Assembly: GCA_934378025.1 (NCBI GenBank)
Contig: CAKRPM010000041.1
Coordinates: forward strand, 1-8,945
DNA: 8,945 nucleotides
DNA from: an uncultured Eubacteriales bacterium
Lineage (GTDB): Bacteria; Bacillota; Clostridia; Oscillospirales; QAKW01
Direction: 5' to 3'
Of this stretch, positions 1-6,398 are shown piece after piece; position 1 is the stretch's first letter; every line of letters starts with the position of its first letter. The position numbers were made by a program, and so were the translations under genes. The notes under the pieces were generated by a model. The model made no database searches. It was not told the origin of the DNA and saw only the letters and a program-made list of their open reading frames with translations.

Positions 1-1651
1 GTGTGACGCAACCGGGTACCAGCACGGCGTCATAGGTCATTTCGCCGACGGTAAATCCGTGCTCGCCCTCGCGATACAGCGACGGCAGCGTAGATTCGCA
101 GATAAAGTCAAAGTCCAAACAATCGCGCAACATCCACTCGGTAATATTGGCAAAATTTGCGTCCAGCTCGGCCTTAATGTCCCCGGATTGGTCATTCGGG
201 CCGAAATGCACCCAGAAGGATTCGATCGGATGAATCACGCCGATTTTAATGTCGGCCTTGCCGCGGGTCATCAAGGTATTTACGCGTGAAAAATGATCTT
301 CAATAAAACTGTATTCGGTATACCAGGCGGATTGATGGCCGATCGAGGCCGGGTAGTCGCGTTTGGCCTCGCCTTTCATAGATACCCAGTATAAATGCGG
401 CACGCGCACGCTGACGCCTAGCGCCGCCTGCCAGTCGCCCTGCAGCTTATGTCCGCGGAAATCAAAGTCCCAGTTGGTTACGCCGTACAGCTCGCTGGTC
501 ACGCCTTCTCGGCCGTATTGATGGGCGGCGCCGGCCGCCTGCTTGACCGTGGTAAATTCGTGTCGGTCGCACAGCATGTCAACGCCGGGCAATGTAAAGC
601 TGCGATAGGCGCGCATGGCCTCGCCGATGGCGGCGGTTTGTGATTGCAGGGTGGGCTCTTCCATCATGTGGCCGGTCAGGGCAATGCCGTTTTTGTCGCA
701 CCAGGCGCCGATATTGTCGCCAAAAGCGCGTACAAACCGCTCGGTGACATGATCGTGATAACGGTAACGGGTTTTGGAAAGGCCGTCCCGTAAATTCCAA
801 ATGACCTCGGGCAATTTATCCAGCAGACTTTCGCCGTAGGCCGCCTGATAGCTCTCCTCCAAATCGACGGTGAAGGGCAAAAACAAGTCCCGATCGGTGT
901 CCTTCGCGCGGTGCAAAAGCAGCTTGCGGGTCACCTGCGGTTCGTCGGTGAAAATGGCGGGAACGCTTTTGCCGAACTTTTCACCGATACATTCTTTATA
1001 TCGATCGTGCGTGGTATGAATAAAATCGTCAATGGCGCTTTTAGAAAGCGTATCAACATAGGTTTGGTAATTAAACCAAGGGCTTTCCGGCTGCGTTTCC
1101 AGATAGCAGAACCATTCGGTATGCTCGGCCTCCTGCCCCTCGTCCAGCCGACGGTAGGTCGACAGATAGCCGTCCTCGTCCAGCCCAACGTCATAACGGC
1201 ACAAAAGTGTGCCGTTGTTGGCGCGGCAAACACGCCCCGACCAGCTTTTAAGCATTTCCCCTTGAACGCTTTTTTCATAGGGTGTGGTCGTCAGCAGTAA
1301 AAATTTCAGGCGGTTTTCCTTTTTTTGCGTGACATAGCCGCCCGCAAATCCGGAGGGCCATTTATCCTCGTCGTACAGCCAGGCCAGCATCTTCTCTTTT
1401 TCGGCTTCGTTCGCACAGGCGCGGATGAGCGCCATGTATTCGTCGGACAAATAGCGCGTGGACATACCCACACGGGTGTGCATGTGAAAGCCGCCCATGC
1501 CCATTTGCTTCATGTATCCGATTTCTTCTAAAAGCTCATCCTTTTTTAAATCGCAGTTCCATGCCCAAAACGGGGTGCAGCGGTATTCCGCACTTGGATT
1601 TTTAAAAAGAGCGGGATCGATTTTTTTGTCGGCATTTTTCGGATATAACAT
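1..1651 (-). CDS. GH106-like alpha-L-rhamnosidase, N-terminal 550 residues (3' end cut by window)
   Basis: Predicted retaining or inverting mechanism is not assigned; the likely role is to release terminal L-rhamnose from rhamnosides for the pathway encoded upstream. The frame is open without a stop from ATG at 1651 to the window edge. The N-terminus has the pattern of the GH106 (Glyco_hydro_106) group: PFWAWN at residues 27-32, GGFHMHTRVGMSTRYLS at 53-69, and WLYDEDKWPSGFAGG at 91-105. Further conserved-looking acidic blocks are FTDEP (234-238), GHMMEEPT (327-334) and SELYG (386-390). Members are usually about 900-1100 residues, so roughly half is visible. No signal peptide or lipobox is present, implying a cytoplasmic enzyme. 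The start lies 4 bp after the rhaD stop, and its GGAGGA ribosome binding site lies in the last codons of rhaD, so the two are probably cotranscribed and coupled. Family assignment is from remembered motifs. Substrate is inferred from the operon, and another rhamnosidase-like glycosidase is possible. Confidence 0.72.
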   Translation of the reverse strand, partial: MLYPKNADKKIDPALFKNPSAEYRCTPFWAWNCDLKKDELLEEIGYMKQMGMGGFHMHTRVGMSTRYLSDEYMALIRACANEAEKEKMLAWLYDEDKWPSGFAGGYVTQKKENRLKFLLLTTTPYEKSVQGEMLKSWSGRVCRANNGTLLCRYDVGLDEDGYLSTYRRLDEGQEAEHTEWFCYLETQPESPWFNYQTYVDTLSKSAIDDFIHTTHDRYKECIGEKFGKSVPAIFTDEPQVTRKLLLHRAKDTDRDLFLPFTVDLEESYQAAYGESLLDKLPEVIWNLRDGLSKTRYRYHDHVTERFVRAFGDNIGAWCDKNGIALTGHMMEEPTLQSQTAAIGEAMRAYRSFTLPGVDMLCDRHEFTTVKQAAGAAHQYGREGVTSELYGVTNWDFDFRGHKLQGDWQAALGVSVRVPHLYWVSMKGEAKRDYPASIGHQSAWYTEYSFIEDHFSRVNTLMTRGKADIKIGVIHPIESFWVHFGPNDQSGDIKAELDANFANITEWMLRDCLDFDFICESTLPSLYREGEHGFTVGEMTYDAVLVPGCVT

Positions 1652-1655
1652 GGTT

Positions 1656-2489
1656 TTATGCTTCCTCCGTTGTTTCAAGATTTAAAAAATCTTTGCGGTA
1701 GTCGACGCCGAAGTACTCGGCCAACTGTTTCATCTCTTCGTCCCGAATGGTATTGATGCGTTTCATCGGGGCGGTCAGCATGTAAATTTGCGCCGCTTTC
1801 TCCACGGTTTCGATCAGCCCGAAGGTTTCGTCCATTGTGGTGCCCGCACCGTAAATGCCGTGCATGCCCCAGACGACCAGGCGAAATTCTTTCATCTTTT
1901 CGGCCGTTGCTTCCCCGATGCGGTTGGTGCCGCACAGCATCCAGGGCAAAACGCCTACACCGTCGGGAAAGACGACAATACATTCCGTGCACATCTCCCA
2001 CAGTGTGTGGGTGAATTTCTTTTCCTCCAGTTCGTGGACATAATTCATGGCGAGCGTATGGGTGGGATGACAGTGCATAATTACGCGGTTTTGGGGATTT
2101 ACGCTCAGCCGTGCCGCATGGCTCATCAGATGGGCGGGCAGCTCGCTGGTGAATTTTCCGCCGTCGGCATAGCCCCACAAAAGCTCGGCGGTTGTGCCGT
2201 CCGCGGCAATGCGGATGATGCCTAAGTTGTTTTCGGGATCTTCTTTTACGTTTTTAAAGTATTTTCCCGTGCCGGTAACAATGAAAATTTTGCCGACCAG
2301 ATCGGGGGCGGAAAAACCGATGGGGATGGTGCGAAGCACCTTTTTCAGATCCAAATACGGCGCTACCTCTTCGGGGGAGAGCATATAGCTGATATTGCCG
2401 CCGTTACGCTCGTCCCAGCCCAGACGGTACATGTTGGCGGTGGCGTCGCACATTTCTTTTACAAAGCTTGCCGTTAAAATGTCCTTCAT
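1656..2489 (-). CDS. rhaD: Rhamnulose-1-phosphate aldolase
   Basis: Zinc-dependent class II aldolase that cleaves L-rhamnulose 1-phosphate to dihydroxyacetone phosphate and L-lactaldehyde in the cytoplasm, the last step specific to rhamnose breakdown. The 277 residues match the length of E. coli RhaD (274), and much of the sequence is recognisably similar: GWDERNGGN (24-32), the phosphate-binding VTGTGKYF (71-78), TSELPAH (114-120) and ECIVVFPDGVG (169-179). The Zn ligands correspond to H139 and H141 in MHCHPTH and H210 in GMHGIYG. The catalytic Glu corresponds to E116. The ATG directly abuts the rhaA stop with no gap. An AAAGGAG site 9 bp before the ATG lies within the rhaA 3' end, pointing to coupled translation. 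Nothing is missing or broken. Fuculose-phosphate aldolases are shorter and less similar, so the RhaD call is firm. Confidence 0.97.
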   Translation of the reverse strand: MKDILTASFVKEMCDATANMYRLGWDERNGGNISYMLSPEEVAPYLDLKKVLRTIPIGFSAPDLVGKIFIVTGTGKYFKNVKEDPENNLGIIRIAADGTTAELLWGYADGGKFTSELPAHLMSHAARLSVNPQNRVIMHCHPTHTLAMNYVHELEEKKFTHTLWEMCTECIVVFPDGVGVLPWMLCGTNRIGEATAEKMKEFRLVVWGMHGIYGAGTTMDETFGLIETVEKAAQIYMLTAPMKRINTIRDEEMKQLAEYFGVDYRKDFLNLETTEEA

Positions 2490-3731
2490 TTATTTTCGCT
2501 CCTTTAAAATTTCGGTTTCGTATTCTTTGACCGGGGGATACAAATCCTCGGGTACGCCCTCGCGCCGCAGATACTCGCTCCAAATATCGCCCAGCGGCAT
2601 GGTTTTCATCTGCTCGGAAAGAATCATCAGCTCGGTAAAGTTGTTTTCCTCCTGCAGCGCTCTCATTTTTGCGGCGGGTTGCAGCAGCGCAAAGAGCAGC
2701 GCTTTTTGTACGCTTCGTCCGCCCACTGCCAGGGCGCCGACGCGGTTGATGGACGCGTCAAAATAATCCGTGGCGATAAAGACGCGGCCAAGCGCGCCGT
2801 TTCGGACAATTTCTTTGGCGATTTCTTTTGTTTCATCATCAAAGAGCACAACATGATCGCTGTCCCAGCGTACGGGGCGGGTGATGTGCAGGGCAACATG
2901 CTCGTGGAACAGCAGCATGGCGGAAATTTTGTCGCTGACCAGTTCGGTCGGATGATAGTGGCCGTTGTCCATCAACGGAACAATGCCCTTTTGCGCGACA
3001 TAGTTCATGCAAAATTCGGCGCTGCCGACGGTATAGGATTCCAGTCCGATTCCGAATACCTTGGATTCCAGCGTGATGAATACCTTGGTTTTATCGTACG
3101 GTACGGACAAAATTTCGTCCAAAGAGAGCTTAAATCGGGCACGCGGTCCCAGGCGGTCGGCGGGAATATCCTTATACCCGTCCGGAATCCAAATGTTCAT
3201 AACACAGGGAAAACCGGTTTGCTCTGCGAAATACTGCGAGATTTCTACGCATCTTTTGCCGTGCTCCACCCAAAATTTCCGCACGGTTTCATCGGGGGAG
3301 GAAAGGGTCAGGTTTTCCTTGACCATGGGATGAGAGAAAAAGGTGGGATTAAAGTCAATGCCGATGCCTCTTTGCTTGGCAAATTCGACATAGCGGGCAA
3401 AATATTTGGGTGCAAGCTTGTCACGATCGACCCATTCTCCGTCCTCAAAAATGGCGTAGCTGGCGTGAAGATTGAGCTTTTTCTTCCCGGGAATCAGCGA
3501 AAAGGCCTTGTCAAGATCGGCTAAAAGCTGATCGGGCGTGGTGGCTTTTCCGGGGTAATTGCCGGTGGCCTGAATCCCGCCGGAAAGACTCATATCGCTG
3601 TCAAACCCGCCCACATCGTCTGCCTGCCAACAATGCAGTGAAACGGGAATATCATGCAGGGTTTCCAGCGCGGCGTCGGTGTCAATGCCGTATTTGGCGT
3701 ATTGTTCTTTTGCACTTTCATATCGTGTCAT
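2490..3731 (-). CDS. rhaA: L-rhamnose isomerase
   Basis: Interconverts L-rhamnose and L-rhamnulose, the entry step of the pathway; a cytoplasmic, metal-dependent TIM-barrel enzyme, tetrameric in known members. The 413 residues fit the RhaA family (E. coli 419). Visible blocks are VSLHCWQADDVGGFD (30-44), GGIQATGNYPGKA (51-63), MNIWIPDGYKD (178-188), TLESKVFGIGLESY (220-233), LMDNGHYHPTE (253-263) and RWDSDHVV (288-295). Metal and substrate residues expected from the family are all there: E222, D255, H258, D290, D292 and D322. This is the RhaA type and not the shorter RhaI type of Pseudomonas. The ATG overlaps the rhaB stop as ATGA, and a perfect GGAGG lies 7 bp upstream inside rhaB, so start choice is secure and translation is probably coupled. 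rhaD follows without a gap. No odd features were seen. Confidence 0.97.
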   Translation of the reverse strand: MTRYESAKEQYAKYGIDTDAALETLHDIPVSLHCWQADDVGGFDSDMSLSGGIQATGNYPGKATTPDQLLADLDKAFSLIPGKKKLNLHASYAIFEDGEWVDRDKLAPKYFARYVEFAKQRGIGIDFNPTFFSHPMVKENLTLSSPDETVRKFWVEHGKRCVEISQYFAEQTGFPCVMNIWIPDGYKDIPADRLGPRARFKLSLDEILSVPYDKTKVFITLESKVFGIGLESYTVGSAEFCMNYVAQKGIVPLMDNGHYHPTELVSDKISAMLLFHEHVALHITRPVRWDSDHVVLFDDETKEIAKEIVRNGALGRVFIATDYFDASINRVGALAVGGRSVQKALLFALLQPAAKMRALQEENNFTELMILSEQMKTMPLGDIWSEYLRREGVPEDLYPPVKEYETEILKERK

Positions 3732-5101
3732 GCGGTTACCTCCGTTATGTTAAATGATTTTTTGATCAATTCGCGTGCCGCCGTCAAATCGGCACATTCT
3801 TTGTCATACAGCAACTGGGAAATCAAATTGCCCACGGCCGTTGCTTCCACCGGACCGGCGGTGACGGGCAGGCCGGTTATGCGGGCGGTCAGGCGGTTGA
3901 GATATTTGTCCTTGCTGCCGCCGCCGACAATATGAAGGGCGCTGACGCTCCGACCGGTAATTTGCTCCAGTTCGGTGACGGCGTTTTTGTAAGAGTGCGC
4001 CAGTGAATGATAAACGGCGGACAGTACATCGCCGATCGGCAGCTGCGGCTGCCCCAAAAGCGTGCGCACGGCTCGGATCATATTGTCGGGCGCCGTCAGC
4101 TGCGGCGCATTGACATCAAAGCAAAGGGTGCAGTTGCTGTTCATTGCCATGTGCATCATTTCGTCGTAGGAAATCGGCGTTTGGTAGGCTTTGCGGATGT
4201 TCTGAAACAGCCACATGCCCATATAATTTTTTAAAAAGCGAAAGCGATATTCTATGCCGCCTTCATTGGAAAAGTTGGCCTTGCGGGCGGTCTCGGTGGT
4301 GATCGGCGTTTGAATTTCCGTGCCGATCAGGCTCCAGGTGCCGGAGGAAATGAACATACTGTTCTCCTGCAGCGGCGTGCCCGCGACGGCACCGGCCGTG
4401 TCATGACTGGGGGCGAAAACGACCGTACTGTCAAACCCGGCATACGCCCGCATTTCCTCCGTAAAACGCCCGACGGCGGTTGCCGGCGGCAGCGGGGTGG
4501 AGAACAGCGAGCGATCCAAGCCCAGCGCCGCCAAAATTTCCTCGTCAAAATCGTGCGAGCGGGCGTTTATCATCCCGGTGGTGGTGCAATTGGTATATTC
4601 GTTTTGGATCGTTCCGGTCAGTCGATAGGAAAGATAGGCGGGAATCATTAAAAAGTAGTGCGCCGCGTCCAGCTTTCCGGATTGTTTGTCGCAGTACAGC
4701 TGATAGATGGTATTAAAGTTTTGCAGCTGGATGCCTGTTTTTTCATAGAGCTTTTCCTGCCCGATCAGTGCATGAACCGCCTGTACGGCCGGTTCGGTGC
4801 GTGCGTCGCGGTAGCAGTGGACGGGGGGAATGACTTGCCGGTGCTGATCAAGCAGTACATAGTCAACGCCCCAAGTATCGATGGCGATTGTGTCGGGTAC
4901 GGCAAATTCGGCGCATTTTTTAATGCCCTTTTTCACCTGGTTTGTCAACGCTTCGATATCCCAAATCAGATGTTGCCCCACTTTTTCAAATTTGTTTTCA
5001 AATCGGTAAACTTCCTGTGTTTGCAGCACACCGTGCTCGATATAGCCCAAAATGTGCCGGCCGCCGGAGGCACCGATGTCGATGGCAAGATGGTATTTCA
5101 A
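3728..5101 (-). CDS. rhaB: Rhamnulokinase (FGGY family), TTG start
   Basis: Phosphorylates L-rhamnulose at O-1 with ATP, trapping the sugar for aldol cleavage. The protein is 457 residues from the chosen start. The N-lobe begins with the phosphate motif DIGASGGRHILG (residues 8-19) and has IDTWGVDYVLLD (74-85). The catalytic base is D234 in APSHDTAGA. A second phosphate motif is SSGTWSLIG (252-260), and the adenosine motif is VGGGSKDKYLN (392-402). I chose the TTG at 5101 because GGGAGGA sits about 9 bp before it and residue 1 then fits just ahead of the first beta strand. The earlier TTG at 5119 would overlap that ribosome binding site and add six unlikely residues (MGGKLT). It is the first gene of the rha operon, has a short leader from the extended -10 promoter at 5136-5163, and overlaps rhaA by 4 bp. 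Other FGGY kinases (fuculokinase, xylulokinase) are excluded by sequence and context. Confidence 0.95.
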   Translation of the reverse strand: MKYHLAIDIGASGGRHILGYIEHGVLQTQEVYRFENKFEKVGQHLIWDIEALTNQVKKGIKKCAEFAVPDTIAIDTWGVDYVLLDQHRQVIPPVHCYRDARTEPAVQAVHALIGQEKLYEKTGIQLQNFNTIYQLYCDKQSGKLDAAHYFLMIPAYLSYRLTGTIQNEYTNCTTTGMINARSHDFDEEILAALGLDRSLFSTPLPPATAVGRFTEEMRAYAGFDSTVVFAPSHDTAGAVAGTPLQENSMFISSGTWSLIGTEIQTPITTETARKANFSNEGGIEYRFRFLKNYMGMWLFQNIRKAYQTPISYDEMMHMAMNSNCTLCFDVNAPQLTAPDNMIRAVRTLLGQPQLPIGDVLSAVYHSLAHSYKNAVTELEQITGRSVSALHIVGGGSKDKYLNRLTARITGLPVTAGPVEATAVGNLISQLLYDKECADLTAARELIKKSFNITEVTA

Positions 5102-5135
5102 AGTCAGCTTTCCTCCCAACTTGTATTCTGATTTT

Positions 5136-5163
5136 ATTATAGCAAAACAGTGAAGAATAGCAA
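5136..5163 (-). promoter_or_regulatory. Promoter of the rhaBAD-glycosidase operon
   Basis: Read on the minus strand there is a perfect TATAAT at 5141-5136, preceded by TGC, making an extended -10. A weak -35 (TTGCTA, 5163-5158, 4 of 6 matches) lies 16 bp upstream. Transcription would start near 5129, giving a leader of about 28 nt that holds the rhaB ribosome binding site. A weak -35 beside a putative activator half-site is typical of an activator-dependent sugar promoter. This is inferred from sequence only. Confidence 0.7.
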
Positions 5164-5192
5164 TATCCTTATTTTTTTAAAAAGTGTCCTTA
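5162..5192. promoter_or_regulatory. Putative AraC-type operator: two direct half-sites, 21-bp period
   Basis: TCCTTA occurs at 5166-5171 and again at 5187-5192, exactly 21 bp apart. The similarity extends leftward at 5162/5183 (A) and 5164/5185 (T). Between them is an AT-rich run of T and A. In the orientation of the rha operon the elements read TAAGGA, and the proximal copy nearly touches the rhaB -35 (5158-5163). AraC-family activators bind direct half-sites spaced by about two helical turns, with the promoter-proximal one at or over the -35, so this is a good candidate site for the neighbouring regulator. The motif is short and could be chance. Confidence 0.5.
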
Positions 5193-5199
5193 AATGCAG

Positions 5200-5228
5200 T
5201 TGCAACCCGATGGCTTTTGTGGTATTCT
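5200..5228 (+). promoter_or_regulatory. Promoter of the AraC-family regulator gene
   Basis: TTGCAA at 5200-5205 and TATTCT at 5223-5228 are separated by 17 bp. TGG before the -10 makes it extended. Each hexamer has 4 of 6 consensus matches. The start would be near 5235, just before the AAGGG ribosome binding site that precedes the ATG at 5251. The -35 lies in a perfect 8-bp palindrome, GTTGCAAC (5199-5206), which may be chance. Confidence 0.5.
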
Positions 5229-5250
5229 GTAGGCGGGGAAGGGATAGAAT

Positions 5251-6204
5251 ATGGATCAGAAAATTTTGGAAAAGCTGTCGGTCATTACCGAAGAAGAACG
5301 GGAAATTTTGGCCGGAAAAAAGGATATTAACCGGGCGCTGTATATGAGCGGGCAGGGCAATGTCATCAACAGCCGCAAGCTGATTGAAAGCGGCAAGCTG
5401 ATTACACTGCGGACCAATACCCGTTTTGTGCATTTCCCGGAGCATACGCATGACTATGTGGAAGTGGTGTATATGTGTCGGGGCGAAAGCCGCCATTTGG
5501 TAAACGGGCGGCCGGTTTTACTGTCGGCGGGCGAGCTGCTGTTTTTAAGTCAAGGCGCGCGCCATGAAGTATTGCCGACCGGTGAAAACGATATTGCGGT
5601 AAATCTGATTATTATGCCGCCGTTTTTTGAAAAAACGCTGAGCATGCTGGGCAGTGAGGATACGCCGCTGCGGACGTTTTTAATCGACTGTCTGCAAAAC
5701 GGCGGGGCGCATACGGGCTATATGCACTTTAATGCGGCGGACTATCTTCCGGTGCGCAATCTGATGGAAAATTTGATTTATCAGCTGCTGTACGGCAAGG
5801 GCGCGCGGCGCAGTATTCATCAGATGACGATGGGACTGCTGTTTTTGCAGCTGCTCAATTGTACCGAAAATATTACGTTCGGCGACAATGAAACCAAGAT
5901 TATGTTGGATGTAATGAGCTATATTGAAGAAAATTATGCTTCGGGAACGCTGCGGGCGCTGGCGGGTAAGCTGCATTGCTCCGAAAATTGGCTGTGCCGC
6001 GAAATCATACGGCGCAGCGGGAAAACGTTTACCGAGCTTTTGCAGCAAAAGCGGATGTCCCAGGCGGAATTTTTGCTGCGCAGCACGCGCTTGTGCGTGG
6101 CGGAGATCTCCAGCCGTGTGGGATATGAAAACGTCAGCTATTTTCATAAATTGTTTTTTAAGACGCACGGGCTGACCCCGCGGCGCTGGCGTATGGAAGC
6201 GTAG
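5251..6204 (+). CDS. AraC-family transcriptional regulator, probable rhamnose-responsive activator
   Basis: Likely senses L-rhamnose or a rhamnoside and activates the divergent rha operon. The 317-residue protein has a poorly conserved first 50 residues, then a cupin-type sensor (about 58-125) with HFPEHTHDYVEVVYMCRG, including H65, H67, E71 and later H105 in ARHEV, the residues that bind metal or ligand in some cupins. A linker region (about 130-212) is followed by the C-terminal AraC domain (about 215-315). Its first helix-turn-helix covers SGTLRALAGKLHCSENWLCREI (231-252) and the second VAEISSRVGYENVSYFHKLFFK (283-304), ending in the usual TPRRWR. An AAGGG site lies 7 bp before the ATG. 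It is transcribed divergently from rhaB across a 149-bp gap with both promoters, as is normal for a dedicated regulator. It is like RhaS/RhaR in role, but orthology is not shown, so no symbol is given. The ligand is inferred from context. Confidence 0.9.
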   Translation: MDQKILEKLSVITEEEREILAGKKDINRALYMSGQGNVINSRKLIESGKLITLRTNTRFVHFPEHTHDYVEVVYMCRGESRHLVNGRPVLLSAGELLFLSQGARHEVLPTGENDIAVNLIIMPPFFEKTLSMLGSEDTPLRTFLIDCLQNGGAHTGYMHFNAADYLPVRNLMENLIYQLLYGKGARRSIHQMTMGLLFLQLLNCTENITFGDNETKIMLDVMSYIEENYASGTLRALAGKLHCSENWLCREIIRRSGKTFTELLQQKRMSQAEFLLRSTRLCVAEISSRVGYENVSYFHKLFFKTHGLTPRRWRMEA

Positions 6205-6250
6205 GGCGCTTTTTGTCGTTTCGGCTCGCTTTTGCGCCGCGCAAAAACCA

Positions 6251-6297
6251 AAACCGTCGATCGTATTTTTCTTTTACGGAAAAGCGGCGGTTTTTTT
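6251..6297 (+). terminator. Rho-independent terminator after the regulator gene
   Basis: The left arm AAACCGTCG (6251-6259) pairs with CGGCGGTTT (6285-6293), with one G-U wobble. A smaller inner stem CGTA/TACG (6262-6265 with 6275-6278) sits in the loop. The right arm runs into seven T residues (6291-6297). It lies 47 bp after the regulator stop and before the trkA promoter, separating the two plus-strand units. Confidence 0.8.
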
Positions 6298-6307
6298 AGA
6301 AAAAACA

Positions 6308-6335
6308 TTGCATTTTTTACTTTGTGTGATACAAT
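6308..6335 (+). promoter_or_regulatory. Promoter of the trkA-trkH operon
   Basis: TTGCAT (6308-6313) and TACAAT (6330-6335) are 16 bp apart. TGA before the -10 makes it an extended -10. The start would be near 6342, giving a leader of about 57 nt before the trkA ATG at 6399. The position just after the terminator of the preceding gene supports it. Confidence 0.65.
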
Positions 6336-6349
6336 GGAAGCAACTAAAA

Positions 6350-6362
6350 ACGCCCCGGGCGT
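6350..6362. promoter_or_regulatory. GC-rich dyad in the trkA leader, possible operator
   Basis: ACGCCC and GGGCGT form perfect 6-bp inverted arms around a single C, about 8-20 bp after the predicted transcription start. The centre is too tight for a full RNA hairpin, so if functional it is more likely a protein site on DNA. It stands out as a GC island in an otherwise AT-rich leader. No regulator is known from the sequence, and chance is possible. Confidence 0.3.
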
Positions 6363-6398
6363 ATCAAATCTTTTTACGTATATAAAAGGAAATGAAAT

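Noticed and set aside
2679..3524. A 281-codon open frame on the plus strand opposite rhaA
   Set aside because: It lies wholly antisense to the well-conserved rhaA, has no recognisable motif and no proper ribosome binding site. It is a by-product of the codon use of rhaA. The same holds for plus-strand frames at 1788-2225, 4310-4651 and 4658-5131.
5199..5214. Possible catabolite-control (cre) site near the regulator promoter
   Set aside because: The stretch starts with TGCAA and looks partly cre-like, but the central CG is out of register and the symmetric end is missing.
6205..6240. A second hairpin just after the regulator stop (GGCGC 6205-6209 with GCGCC 6234-6238)
   Set aside because: Only five pairs across a 24-nt loop with no following T tract beyond short runs. 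The stem at 6251-6297 is far better, so this was not called as a terminator.
6336..6398. Riboswitch (c-di-AMP type) in the trkA leader
   Set aside because: The leader is about 57 nt, much too short for the ydaO class, and no matching conserved core or intrinsic terminator is present between promoter and start.
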